From: Phyto melanocephala
Taxonomy: Eukaryota > Arthropoda > Insecta > Diptera > Rhinophoridae
DNA length: 64,000 nucleotides
Assembly (NCBI GenBank): GCA_941918925.1
Contig: OW799235.1
Location: forward strand, 49,833,491-49,897,490
Direction: 5' to 3'
The translations under genes were made by a program, and so were the position numbers. The notes beneath the pieces were generated by a model, which did no database searches, had not been told where the DNA came from, and was given only the letters and a program-made list of their open reading frames with translations. Shown here piece by piece: positions 11,690-23,225 of the stretch. How positions within the stretch are numbered: the first letter of the stretch is position 1; each line of letters starts with the position of its first letter.

Positions 11690-12175
11690 TTAGAAACTTT
11701 AACTATGAAAAGCACAATTGGAAAGTATGTTGCGACTTAAAAGTCGTTGCTATATTAACCGGCGATATGGTGGCTATACAAAGTATTGTTGTTTCCTATG
11801 CTTTTAGGATAGCCGAGATCGTGAAAATCACTACATAAAAAACGACTGGAAAACAAGATCCGAAATGATCATAGATATACATAATGTAAAGTATCCTACA
11901 TTGATTAAAAAGGACAATGTAATCTTACCACCACTTCATATAAAGCTGGGCTTAGTTAAAAATGTTGTTGAAGCACTAGACAAAGAGAGTAGAGCCTTTG
12001 CTTATTCAAAAAAAATGTTTCTAAATCTTTCATCTGCGAAAATTGGTGAAGGAGTCTTGGATTGTCCTCAAATTCGGAGCGGCCTCTTTAAAAATCACAA
12101 ATTTTATAAAAAAAATTTAAAAAAAAACCTTACCATAGAATTCGAAATTATGAGGATTTTTGTAGTTAGGTGACT
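11690..12175 (+). pseudogene. Unplaced transposase-like family, copy 1 (partial)
   Basis: Same protein family as 30714-32390 and 41753-43523. It shows NWKVCCDLKVVAILTGD, a frame change into the CCFLCFWDSRDR segment, then ILPPLHIKLGLVKNVVEALD and SSAKIGEGVLDCPQIRSGL. The N-terminal cysteine region and the C-terminal SDE-GER(F/Y)HQ segment are absent. After about 12115 the sequence becomes A-rich and joins a block (12160-12235) that recurs at 47040-47110. The function is not established; copies 2 and 3 lie between long inverted repeats, which points to a transposase. Confidence 0.65.
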
Positions 12176-12265
12176 ATAGCGGGTCAAAAAAATATAGTGG
12201 TTATTCTGGGAATTTTTGCTTGTTGCATAGTGATATTTTTTACTGTTGCGATACAAAAAAATATA

Positions 12266-12850
12266 AAAACAAGTAAAAGTGCTATATTCGGCCGTGCTGA
12301 ATCTTATATACCCTTTACAACGTGTAGTCATGCAATAACAATTGTTTGTATCACCATTCATCCCGTATGAAATACGTACATACATATAAAAAACATACAT
12401 ATATAAAAACATTTACGTATGTATGTATGTTAAAAAAAACAAAATTTAAAAAAAATGTAAATAAAAATATAAATAATAAATATGAAACAAACAAAAAATT
12501 AAAAAAAAATAAAAAAAAAATAATAAAAATATAAATAATATGTACATTAAATAAAAAAAAAATTAAAAAAAAAAAAAATAACTAAAATAATAATAAATAT
12601 AAAACAAAAATAAAAAAAAAAAAATTTTGGCTCATCTGGGATTCGATGCCACGTTTGTCCAAGCCATGTCGGGGGGCCTCAAAAAGTTAATTTCAACATA
12701 CACACGGACAGACTGACAGAGCTTAATCGACTCCCCTATTCATAAGTTTTCAGAAAATATATACCTTATGGGGTCGGAAATGAAAATTGTAGAAATTTCA
12801 CACGGAATGACATACCTATATAAACCCTTTTTCACTGTGTGAAGGTTATA
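12266..12850 (+). mobile_element. DINE-1-like element
   Basis: Nearly complete. The start AACAAGTAAAAGTGCTATATT leads into the TTCGGCCGTGCTGAA hairpin. Then come CACGTT-type left block, an A-rich tract, GGCTCATCTGGGATTCGATG, and the terminal CACACGGAATGACA block ending TTTTCACTGTGTGAAGG. It directly abuts another copy. Confidence 0.85.
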
Positions 12851-12851
12851 A

Positions 12852-13585
12852 CAAGTAAAAGTGCTATATTCGGTCGTGCCGAATCTTATATGCCCTTCAC
12901 AACGTGTAGTCATGCAATAACAATTGTCTGTATCACCATTTATCTCATTAATCTAAAACACTACATACTTACATATAAAACACATATAAATATATATAAA
13001 AGCATCCCATTCCAGAATTATAAATTGAGGTTACGTATGTATGTTTCCAAAAAAAAAAATTACAAAAAAATAAAAAAAATGTATTAAAAACAAAAAAAAA
13101 AATAAAAAAAATAATTTTAAAAAAATATATATAAAAAGAAATAATAAAAAAAATATAAATAACATATAAAATAAAAATTTTTTTTTTTTGGCTCAGCTGG
13201 GATTCGATGCCACGTTTACTCTAACCAGTATATATATATGTTGTTGTTGTAGTTGTGAAAAAAAACGAGCTGATCGTTGTTTTTTGCTCATATCTCAGAA
13301 AGTTATTGGGCGATTGTGGTGAATTTTAATAGCGATTCATTTCCGTATATTTCCAAAAGATTGATAGCATACTCAGATCTGAGGAACATATAGTTGCTTC
13401 TAAAAGTTGATTTCAACCAACACGCGGGCAAACGGACAGATGGTCAGGGCTTAATCGACTCCTCTATTCATAAGCTTTCAGAAAATATATACTTCATGGG
13501 GTTGGAAATGAAAATTGTAGAAATTACAAACGGAATGACAAAGTATATATAATACCCTTGTGAACCACAGGTGAAAGGTATAATT
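12852..13585 (+). mobile_element. DINE-1-like element, tandem neighbour
   Basis: Complete copy in the same orientation as 12266-12850. TTCGGTCGTGCCGAA hairpin at the start, GGCTCAGCTGGGATTCGATG near 13190, and a GTGAAAGGTATAA end. Two head-to-tail copies fit the known tendency of such elements to insert next to each other. Confidence 0.85.
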
Positions 13586-13608
13586 ACAATATTGTTCTTA
13601 TTATAATG

Positions 13609-14073
13609 CAGTCAAATCCCGATAATTGGTACCCCAATAAATCGTTATTCCTGATAATTCGTAATAAACTGTCGGTCACTTGAAAAAATCTCGGTCCCCT
13701 CGCTAATTCGTATTTTTTTTTTTCAAAAAATCTTTACCTCTTATAAAACGTAATTGTTTGCTAACTACCGCTTATAATTCGCAATAAAAACATCGAAAAC
13801 ATCGAGAGAATGATTTTTTGTTTACCGCTATTTTTGCGTCGGTGTGTGTTTATTTTCTTAATATCAGTTTGTTACATGAATAATAAAAAAATGTCAAAGC
13901 GCACGCATAAAACTCCATCGGTGTTACAGAAACAACAAACTTTTGGAGCTATTGACAATGAAGAAAAAGATAGACGTTGTAGCACCACCAAAATAAAATT
14001 TTTACCTCCCAATACTATATCTGTGTTGCAGCCTCTAGATCAAGGAATAATACAAAATGGTAAAACATTATAA
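13609..14073 (+). pseudogene. pogo/Tigger-like DNA transposon, internally deleted
   Basis: The left end reads CAGTCAAATCCCGATAATTG, with further CCCGATAATTCG-like steps, a form typical of pogo/Tigger termini. An open frame (13810-14073) carries MSKRTHKTPSVLQKQQTF, resembling the N-terminal helix-turn-helix start, then jumps to KFLPPNTISVLQPLDQGII, a conserved motif near the end of the pogo DDE domain. The catalytic core between them is deleted. The right end is lost at the DINE that begins at 14074. Confidence 0.75.
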
Positions 14074-14607
14074 ACCATAAAGTATATATTTTCTGGAAGC
14101 TTATGAATAGAAGAGTCGATTAAGCCCTAGCCGTCTGTCGGTCTATCCATGTGTTGGGTGGTTGGTTGGTTTATTGTGTGAAGGGTATAAAAATATGTAT
14201 TCCAAAAATTTACAAAATGGCGGACAATAAATTTATATATGGGCCAAATCTGGTATTTTAAAATGTAACTTTTTGAACCCCCTCAATATTGGTAACAAAT
14301 GAAAGGGCTTCACCAGTAGATTACATTAAATTATTAAAAAATTTTAAATTCAAGATGGCGTCTAAAACAAAATGGCGGATTAAATTTATTAACCCTATCA
14401 ATATGGGTATCAAATGAAAGGGCTTGACTAGTAGAATACAGATAACTACGTAAAAATTCAAAATCGAGGATGGCGTCGGAAATAATGAAGAAAAATGGCA
14501 TATAACATGAAATACAGAATAAGCTACGATATGGATTATACCCATGTACATGATGGTGAAGGGTAAAATCAGATTCGGCACGGCCGAAAATAGCATTCTT
14601 ACTTGTT
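14074..14607 (-). mobile_element. DINE-1-like element with internal 'aaatgaaagggctt' repeats
   Basis: Starts with the core AAGTATATATTTTCTGGAAGC and CCGTCTGTCGGTCTATCC in minus orientation and ends with the GATTCGGCACGGCCGAA hairpin and CTTACTTGTT. The middle holds two imperfect ~120-bp repeats around AAATGAAAGGGCTT and AAGATGGCGTC. The same repeat occurs in reverse inside the element at 45240-45660. Confidence 0.75.
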
Positions 14608-15344
14608 AATAATTTTAAACCAGAGAAGAAAGAGTGTGGTCGATGAAACATCAAGTTTTCTATTTTAGAATACTTTTTATATCTCTTTACACTCTTTTGC
14701 ATTTTTCTTATTATGCTTATTTTTTTTGAAGTGACAAGTGTTTAAATGTTTATATATTAATTAAAAATTTTTATATCCGTACTAAATATTAAATTTTAAT
14801 GTGAATCATCTTTATTTTGGCTTAAGTTCATTTATTCTATTATTTAATTTTATAATTTATATTAAGTTGCTATAATTTTTAGGAATATTCTATTAAAATT
14901 ATTTCCGATATTAGGTGAGCCCCTTCAGGAAAAAGCAGTTGTACTCTCGTGCTTATATCTCAGTTGGATTCAAACCAATTTGTTAGATTTTCTAACAAAT
15001 AAATATTTATTAAAAATTTATTTATTTAAAAACATATTTTTTCATATAATTTTTGCTTATAACTTTGCCGATTAGTGACTTATATTTCCAAAAATTTTCG
15101 TGAATTTCTCGATATCTATGGATAGTAAAACCCTGCCTATAAATTAATCTAGGGCTTAAAAATTTTAATTTTTGTGGTAAAAATAGGCGAAAAGCAGATA
15201 TAACACACAGTGCTTTGTCCCCATATAGCGAATCGACAAAACTAGAGTTCTTATCACAGAATGCCAAAATTAAGTATACTGATACTTAATGTCAAAGTTA
15301 AGAAAAATTTTAAGGTTGAGAAAATCGCTGTAAGGATATGGAAT
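14608..15344. other. AT-rich DNA, no gene seen
   Basis: Open frames here do not match a known domain. The coding remnant of the next non-LTR element begins near 15345. Confidence 0.4.
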
Positions 15345-16672
15345 ATGGGTCCTCTGCAGAAGAGTGATTGGCTCAAAATGGGGCTTAAGCCCAAGGATGA
15401 CACATTGGCTATATACGAGTGTACTACGGCCTACAATTACGTACGCTTCGTTAGTGTGGTGGACATTCTTAGAGAAGAAGGTGAATATAAAACCTTTTCA
15501 AAAGATTCAGAGACAGTGCTGCATAAGTATTTGCGGCGCCATGAGGACCACATCGACAATGGCCATTGAGAATATATTATCCATTTGGCCAATTGAGATA
15601 CAGGTAAAATATGAAGCAGCCTTAGCTGCCACAAGATTAATGGCAATAGATGAGTGGCTTATAAGAGAACATAAGACCAGATACCAAAGAATAACGAATA
15701 TCTTACCGATGGGAAATATTACGGAATTAACATGTGATAAAATCCCGATGAGATATGAGAATATTAACTGCATCACCATAATACCGGAAGAGGGAGAATG
15801 GGATGAGATAATCAGAATGGGAAACACCTATGGAATCGATCTTTATACAGACGGTTCAAAGATTGGTGACCAAACTGGAATGGGCTTATACGACATAAGC
15901 CGAAATAGAAGCAAATACTTCCGTCTACCAGATCACAACACTATTTTTCAGGCTGAGATCATGGCGATTACGAAAGGAATTAAATGGATAAAGGAAACGA
16001 ATAGCGTAACCCCGATTTGTATCTTTACGGATAGCCAATCAGTGATTAAGACATTGAGAAAGGAGAGAGTTGAATCCCGGAACGTTATGCAATGCAAGAG
16101 CGAGATAAACTCATGCAAAGTGTGAACATCTGGAGATAATATGGATACCAAACCATCACGGGCTGATCGGAAACGAGAAAGCCGACAAATTATCCAAAAT
16201 GGGAGCTCTTCTGAGTACTATAACTTTGGAGAACGCCAAACCCCTTAAACGATTTAAGAATGAACTTAAACGTTGGGCGATCGAGGAACATGTCAGAAAA
16301 TGGCAAAGCACTGATGGCGGTAAGGTGACAAGAATACTATGGGGTGACCCAAATCTTGAGAAATCAAAGGAAATTCTGAGACTGAATACACCAACACTTA
16401 TGAGACTTACCAGTGTGATTACAGGTCATACGGAGTTGAGAACTCACCTAGCTCGCATGAAACTATCTGAAGAGACAACATGCAGAGCATGCGAGGAAGA
16501 GGATGAGACTTTGATACACTATCTCTGTCATTGTCCTGCGTTTGGGCATATTAGACGCGAGAATTTTACAGTGGATAATATGCCGAATTTGGAGTACCTG
16601 GGGAACTCAAACTGGAGATCCATAAGGAATTACATTGAGCGGACTGAGTTCTTGAACTAGTCCGATATTTAT
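15345..16672 (+). pseudogene. RNase-H-type non-LTR retrotransposon, 5'-truncated (copy 2)
   Basis: Covers the end of the RT thumb region (SKWGLSPRMTHWLYTSVLRP, then TYASLVWW), a connecting segment, and an RNase H domain: DLYTDGSKIGDQTGMGLY, FQAEIMAITKGIKWI and CIFTDSQSVIKTL. A frameshift near 16110 separates the last RNase H motif (HHGLIGNEKADKLSKMG). The C-terminal tail with CRACEEEDETLIHYLCHCPAF (a C-x2-C...H-x4-C type motif) follows to the stop at 16660. I/R1/LOA-group elements have this order. It lacks the endonuclease, most of the RT and its own 3' end, so it is dead. Confidence 0.85.
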
Positions 16673-16939
16673 TTATGGGAAACTAGCATTAAACCCGCTA
16701 CTTCGTTAGCGCAGTTCTTACTATTTATTGAATACTCAAGTTCTATTTATAATTATTAAATATTTTTGGTTCAATTTATGAAAATTTGTATCTCTGATTC
16801 AATTTACTTAGAAAAATAAAAAGTAGAGTAAGGATATATCGGGCATATATTTCCTAACTAAAAGCAAGATCAATGCTACTAAGTTTCAAAAATTAAGATT
16901 CATATTTTGCAAAAATTACCCTAAAAATAATGAAATAAC

Positions 16940-18330
16940 ATTTTTTTCTTCACTAAAACTTCCACTTGGTTTATTATTACCTTTATTCAGCATTCTATGT
17001 ATACAAAATATAAAAAATGAGAAAAAGTAATTTTGGTCGTCCATAATATTAGGATTTAGACCTTGGATCAAAAAACACTAATTTTAAGAATCTATGTTTA
17101 CAAACGTAAAAATACAAAGAGTACAATAAAAATGCGAAAAATCTTTTTTGTGTCTCCAATATCATTTTAATTTTTAAATTGAAACAACAATCCTTTATTG
17201 CACTATTTTAGCTTCATAAACGTAGAAAATACCAAAAGTATCATAAAAATCAAAGAAGTACTTTTTTTGGTCGCCCATAACATTTTTAGTCTCACCTGGA
17301 ATCAATAGTCCTTGATTGTACTCCTACCTACATAAACGTAGCAAATACAAAAAGTACCATAAATATTCAAAAAAGTACCTTTTTGGTCGACCATAACATT
17401 TTCAGTCTCAAATTGTATCAATAGCCACTAATTTCAAAATTCTAGCTTCGCAAACGTTGAAACTACAAAAAGTACTATAAAAAATCAAAAAAGTACCTTT
17501 TTGGTCGCCCATAACATTTTTAGTCTCACCTGGAATCAAAAGTCCTTGATTGTACAATCCTACCTTCATAAACGTAGAAAATACCAAAAGTACCACAAAA
17601 ATTCAAAAAAGTACCCTTTTGGTCGACCATAACATTTTAAGTTTAACCTTGTACCAATAACCACTAATTTCAAAATTCTAGCTTCACAAACGTTGATAAT
17701 ACAAAAAGTACCATACAAATTCAAAAAAGTACCTTTTTGGTCGCCCATAACATTTTTAGTCTCACCTGGAATCAATAGTCCTTGATTGTACAATCCTACC
17801 TACATAAACGTAGCAAATACAAAAAGTACCATTAAAATTCAAAAAAGTACCTTTTTGGTCGACCATAACATTTTCAGTCTCACCTTGTATCAATAGCCAC
17901 TAATTTCAAAATTCTAGCTTCGCAAACGTTGAAAATACAAAAAGTACTATAAAAAATTAAAAAAGTACATTTTTAGTCTCACCTGGAATCAAAAGTCCTT
18001 GATTGTACAATCCTACCTTCATAAACGTAGAAAATACCAAAAGTACCACAAAAATTCAAAAAAGTACCCTTTTGGCCGACCATAACATTTTAAGTTTAAC
18101 CTTGTACCAATAACCACTAATTTGAAAATTCTAGCTTCACAAACGTTGAAAATACAAAAAGTACCATACAAATTTAAAAAAGTACCCTTTTGGTCGCCCA
18201 TAACATTTTTAGTCTTACCTGGAATCAATTTACAATTCTACCTTGATAAACGTAGAAAATACAAAAAGTACAATAGAAAAGCGAAAAAGTACATTTTTGG
18301 TCCAAGTTCCAAGTTTAAAATGTTTAAATA
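16940..18330. repeat. Satellite: ~118-bp monomers in a two-monomer higher-order unit
   Basis: Monomers share AAAAAAGTACC(T/C)TTTTGGTCG and CCATAACATTTT. Landmark GGTCG falls at about 17268, 17387, 17502, 17622, 17738, 17856, 18075 and 18193, i.e. every 115-120 bp. Two types alternate: GGTCGCCC followed by CTCACCTGGAATCAA, and GGTCGACC followed by CTTGTA(T/C)CAATA. This gives a ~235-bp dimer. One monomer near 17965 has a deletion. Monomers before 17260 and after 18230 are degenerate. Minus-strand frames across it are by-products of the repeat. Confidence 0.85.
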
Positions 18331-19425
18331 TCTATGTAACAAAATATATTAATAGACATGATTTAAAGTCAGTAAATATACTCTTTTTTGCATAAAAATA
18401 ATTATGTTCTAAAAAGTACCAAACTCCTTTCCCAATTTTACCCCGTTCTACCCTTTTAGGAATGTGTTTCAATTTTTACTAAATTACATAGTTTTTATGT
18501 CTGGTGAAATCCCAATTAAAAATTTTGTGTCTAATTAGGAATTACATACACTTTCCGGAATTTTCCCCTTTTTGGTACCTTTTTTGTCCCCAAAAAAGTT
18601 TTCAAAAATTTTACCTAAATAGTTGTCCATAATCTATTAACAAATAATAATTGTCAAATTTTGTCCCATTGAATAATATAAGAAAAGTTTCTTTTAAAAA
18701 AAGTACCAAAAAAAGGGACAATTTTTACCCCTTATGCATACGAATTTGAAAAAAGTGCCGAATTCCTATTAATATTTTTTCGCGGATTACTTAATACAGT
18801 TTAAATTTTTTTCCTAGCTTTATGCGTTTGGAAGTTAGATAGGGTACCAAAAAAGTACCAAATTATAGTTTTTACCCGTTTTTCCCCAAATTCCAAAAAA
18901 GGCCAGACACACCTGTCAGCTTATTTTTTGTGCAAATTACAATACTTTTTCAATTGAAAGAGGAACCGATTGTCCAAATTTCATGTCTCTAGCTCTTGAC
19001 TCTAAAGAGGATTCAGATTCGAAAGACGTCTTTGAAGATCCATGGCACTCATCATCATCTTAGTGCAAAATAAATAAAAAATAAAAATTATTATTTCTAT
19101 AACAAATAAGTTAAAGCTTTAAAGGAAATATTATGCAGAAATAAGGAAGAGTCGTGCCGTTGTTATCGGGGGATACCTGCCTTTACTCATAAACTTATGC
19201 TAAAGGTAAAAGATGCATTTGCTTAACAAAAGTATAGGAAAACTTAAAAAAAAAAGTAGAATTTTTCAGAGGTAAGAATATTCTTTTTAGGAAAACTTTT
19301 TCCCTTGACCCGATTATTTTTATTTTAAAGTTTCATTAGCTTCATTTGTTTCATTGATTTTATTGTCCTCTCCAGATCCTCGCTTAATTGCCGTTCACAA
19401 CCCTAACTTTTCAATTGTAATTAAT
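18331..19425. other. AGTACC-rich degenerate DNA and a possible terminal exon
   Basis: Continues the AAAAGTACC flavour of the satellite without clear period. A frame at 18998-19063 reads DSKEDSDSKDVFEDPWHSSS before TAG and is followed by two AATAAA signals; it looks like an acidic C-terminus of some transposon protein, but no upstream match is visible. No other gene is supported. Confidence 0.3.
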
Positions 19426-19429
19426 GCCC

Positions 19430-20010
19430 TAATCACTAGTTCGTGTTCAGTTACCACGAATAGAAGTTTGGTTTTAATCAGTTTTTTTCAAAGCAGTGAA
19501 CTATTACACTCTGTGGTCGAGATTCCCTTTCGAATTCGCTAAACACTGAAGGGGTAACTCGCACACACACACACACACCCTGTCTACTCACACAAGCTAC
19601 TCTCCACTCGTGATCGAAAAACACTAAGGAGGATATTATGTACATATATTATATTGAATTTAATATTCAAATCAACCTATTCCCCACTCGTGATCGAGAA
19701 ACATTAATGGGAAAGTTTATACTACTATTTCTACAATTATAACACAGTTCAGTCTTGTGTTCGATAATCACTAACTGAAATTGTGCAATACTTCTATTGG
19801 GCTTAAACTACTAAGCATGCACACGGAAAGTCACTCTCAACTCGTGATCGAGAACCACCAACGAGAATACTTTTGAAAGTTATATATCCCAATATCGTGT
19901 GCGGTAACCACTAGTTGGGGCTATATAATTATCTCTACGAAGTTTTATTAAAATCCACTTTGTGTTCGAAAAACGCTAATAGATGTTTTAATCTAATTAA
20001 CGACCAGAAA
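19430..20010. repeat. Array of eight structured hairpin units
   Basis: Eight units spaced 48-90 bp each fold into an outer stem, a small internal loop, an inner stem and a conserved tip. Seven tips have GTG, a 9-base loop and CAC (or CAT/CGC, which still pair by wobble). Inner stems differ between units yet stay complementary: TTCGTG/CACGAA (19440/19455), CCCTT/AAGGG (19525/19549), CTCC/GGAG (19602/19628), TTCCC/GGGAA (19680/19709), TTCAGT/ACTGAA (19748/19774), TCTC/GAGA (19835/19863), CCCAA/TTGGG (19888/19915), TC/GA with TTAAAA/TTTTAA (19948/19986). Outer stems also pair, for example CACA/TGTG, AAAGT/ACTTT and TATATA/TATATA. Loops resemble (A/T)TCGA(G/A)AA(A/C). Strand and role are unknown. 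Confidence 0.7.
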
Positions 20011-20621
20011 TATTTACCTAAATTTCCTTACTTTGTTCTACTAACTACTTTACAAGTTTATGTGTCGATCAATTCATATTTGTTTGACCATAGTGTACAC
20101 ATACAGGGTGTAACAAAACATCTTGACGATATTTACTAATTATATCAAAGGGTGTGGTAGAAGTTTGTCTTACAAAACAAGCCGTCACAACCTCTATGTG
20201 TGACGTCAAAATTACGTCACAAACACATCCGTATGTGGCTTTTTACATTTCGTGTGTTACAGGCCTTAATGCAAAATAAAACTTTACAATTGTTTACTTA
20301 ATATCTTTTATATACCCTTTTGGCAACGTTAAAAATACAATTCGACAGCTAACAGTTTAGGGTTAGTAAAAATGAACCATCGCACGGTATCTTGTTCAAT
20401 TGTTAACATCGTCACCGAATTGACAAATCGCGATCTTTATTTCTGCTAGGAACGCACTCTTCGCATAGTGGTTGTTAAATTATTATTATTATGACATCTT
20501 CGCAGATAGTGGTTGATGATTTATTATTATGACATCTTTGCAGTTAATAATTCACGAAAAATCGAACTTAGTCTAATCGTAAATAAATAGTTGAAGCGGT
20601 GGTCATCTTGGTGTAACAACA
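20011..20621. other. Non-coding stretch with a CRE-like palindrome
   Basis: GTGACGT (20200-20206) and ACGTCAC (20214-20220) form a 7-bp inverted repeat around 7 bases; each half contains the TGACGT core bound by CREB/ATF-type factors, though binding is only inferred. A degenerate tandem repeat of TCGCA(G)ATAGTGGTTG with TTATTATTATGACATCTT lies at 20460-20545. No gene seen. Confidence 0.4.
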
Positions 20622-21240
20622 GTATGACTCAAGTGATATAGCAGGATCTGTCCCTGTCAGTGAGGCTGGCAACCGTTATATTTTAGTAGTAGTCCAGAGG
20701 TATACGCTTTACCAAACCAAGAACCTAAAACTGTTGTAAACGCGTTTGTGAAACTAGGTGTGCCGTTACGGTGTTTCGCTAGATCTACATTCTGATCAGG
20801 AAAGAAATTTTGAATCTGCGATATTTTAGAAAAATATACGACTATACCGTATCCGGAAAACAAAGACTACACCGCTACATCTACAATCTGACGTCATGGT
20901 CGAAAACTTAACCGCACGTTCGAGGAACACTTAAGAATATTGGTCAGTGTTAGTTAGGAATGTGCACATACCAAAATTTCTGTTGGCATATAGGTCAGCC
21001 GTTCATGACTCTACCTCCCAAACACCTCAAAAAATTATGTTTGGAACAGAGCTGAAACTGCAAGATGATTTAGAATTCGGTATTAAGCCTATGAAAATAT
21101 GTGAGCACGGAGACAAAAATATCTCAACAAAGTCCATGAATCCGTACGAAGTAATAAAAGTTATCAGCGGCAAAATAAAGGCTAAATGCAATACAATCAA
21201 GCAGGAAATTCCAAACGCTTTTATAGGCGTCAGCTTGTTC
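20622..21240 (+). pseudogene. Ty3/gypsy integrase fragment
   Basis: The plus strand carries DIAGSVPVSEAGNRYILVV (first catalytic Asp region), YALPNQEPKTVVNAFVKLG, LNRTFEEHLR (the Glu region) and KFLLAYRSAVHDSTSQTPQK followed by FGTELKLQDDLEFG. These are the successive blocks of a Ty3/gypsy integrase core. Several stops and frame changes lie in the core; the last 129 codons (20947-21336) are open but continue into the DINE at 21262. Neither the RT upstream nor LTRs are visible, so only an integrase scrap remains. Confidence 0.8.
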
Positions 21241-21261
21241 TACTCTACAACGAACAAAAAA

Positions 21262-23225
21262 AAGAAAACAAGTAAGAGCACTATATTCGGCTGTGCCGAA
21301 TCTTTTATACCCACCACCAATTTTGTGTACATTTAAAGCACAATATTTATTATTTTGTTAATCGCTATCATAATAAAATATGTATCACTTTCTTTGTAGA
21401 GGGTGGTTAAATTTAAAGGGCCCATGTTGAAGGTGAACTACACCTAGTCTTTAAATTTGTTTTCTGCATTTCATTTGACATTTCTCAATCTCAAACTTAT
21501 TCAATTTGATCCGTAGAAAGACACCCAAATAAGCAACGCTTTAAAGTTATTGAGGTTTTTTATAAAAATGGGCGTTCAAATCAAAATGCATTTTGTGCAC
21601 TTCGTAATTCTTTTGATCAACATTATCGTTCAAATTCGTCCACAATCGGGAGAATTGTAAAAAATATTTAAATTTCTGCAAAACAGGTCTGTATAAAATG
21701 TTAGAAAATCTGTGAATGCCTTCTTAGTTCGTTGAATGGGAACCATTGCTGTTTTTTGCGATAGTGTGGCAAAAGAGCAGTCAACCTCGACTCATCATCA
21801 TGCCCAACAATTGAGCATCAACATTGTCACTGAAAATTTGGACCATCAGATAGAGGAGTGGCGCCAAGGATAGGAGGAGGCCATTTGGCCGATATTTTGT
21901 TAAATACATAATTGAACCATTCAAATATTATCATTATAAAAAGAAATGATAATAATTTCTTAAATAATTTGTGTTTTATTTAAAATCAACATCGGCCCCT
22001 AAAATTTAACCACCCTTAATAACTTCGATATGATAGTAAAATGTTTTCGTAAATTTAGTCTTAGTAAAAGTGGGCGTTAAAGTAGGGGTGTCAATAAAGT
22101 TTCTGCTAATAAATACAACTTAGATATTTCAATATAGTCCTTTATTTTCCCAAAAACTTTGTCAATAGAGAAATTACATGAATTTAAGATAAACCGTTAT
22201 ATGGGAGGTAGGCGTTAAAGTGGGCGTGTCACCTAAACTTTTTGGCACAACAATTACATTGATTAGAAGGATATATGTAGCAAATTTCATCATCATACCT
22301 CAAATTTTGTTGGTTTTATGAGCTTTTAAATTTCATTAACGGTAGATAACGTGAAAAGTGGGCGTTATAGTAGGCGTGTCAAAGTTGTTTTTCCTAATGA
22401 GTACAACTTAGATGTTTCAATAATATAGTCCTTTATTATTCCAACTTTATTAATAGAGAAATTTTATGAATTTTAGGTAAAACGTTATATGGGAGGTGGG
22501 CGTGGCACATTGATTTTCCGTTACAGAAAAGCCTCTCACCAAAAAGCAAAATGTGCAAAATTTCAGAATCGTACATCGAATTTTGTCCGTTTTATTAGGT
22601 TTTAAATTTAAAATATACTGAAAAATACACTGCGCGGTATAAATTTTCGTACATTTTTATCTATAACTCCTTTCCTAATGCATAGATGTAACCAATTTTT
22701 GGGGAGATATTGTTTTGACTCGAGAAATATATATTCGAAGTTTCATGACTGTTCGTTAATGCGTTTAGATACAATTCCATTTTATTCGATGTTCAAAGGA
22801 CACGGTTTTTTCGACCTACTCTTGCATTACGAGCTATAACTCACTTCCTAATATTCCGATTTAGCCCATTTTCAATACCTTACATTTTCAAACCTTGTCT
22901 TTAAGAAAGATTCTGGCAAAATTTGAGCCCCCTAGCTTTTTCGGTGCGACCTCTATCGTGCTTTCAACAGACGGACGGACATAGCTAGATCGTCATCAAA
23001 TCCCGAATATTTCTGATATTTTAATACCTCACTCGCCGATAACGGGTGGCTTCAAAAAGTTGATTTCAACATACACATGGACAAATTGACAGAGCTTAGT
23101 CGACTCCCCTATTCATAAGCTTTCAGAAAATATATACCTTATGGGGTCGGAAATGAAAATTTTAGAAATTTCACACGGAATGACAAACCTATATACTCTT
23201 TTTCACTGTGTGAAGGGTATCAAAA
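21262..23225 (+). mobile_element. DINE-1-like element, long subfamily, with a nested MITE
   Basis: Starts AACAAGTAAGAGCACTATAT with the TTCGGCTGTGCCGAA hairpin and CCCACCACCAATTTTG. The body holds the repeated 'gtgggcgt' blocks and an AGACGGACGGACATAGC core near 22970. It ends with the short-subfamily terminus (CACACGGAATGACAAACC, CACTGTGTGAAGGGTAT), so the copy joins features of both subfamilies. A mariner-type MITE sits at 21399-22017. Confidence 0.8.
21399..22017 (+). mobile_element. Mariner-superfamily relic with GGGTGGTTAAATTT ends
   Basis: Inverted ends GAGGGTGGTTAAATTTAAAG and CCTAAAATTTAACCACCC beside TA. The interior still resembles the N-terminal part of an IS630/mariner transposase: FIKMGVQIKMHFVHFVILL, RPQSGEL, NRSV-NVRKSVNA, then a TVFCDSVAKEQSTSTHHHAQ-like helix region, all with stops. 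The catalytic domain is gone. A 544-bp relative is at 28513-29056. It interrupts the DINE. Confidence 0.75.

Noticed and set aside
14321..14702. Two overlapping minus-strand frames, hydrophobic
   Set aside because: Derived from DINE sequence and its internal repeats; neither shows a domain.
17408..18228. Three minus-strand frames with shared MGDQKGTFLN sequence
   Set aside because: They are by-products of the satellite monomers; the repetition is at DNA level and the frames are bounded by satellite stops.
19430..20010. CRISPR-like array
   Set aside because: Repeats are not near-identical, spacers are not uniform and the DNA is clearly from an insect; only the loops and the pairing are conserved.
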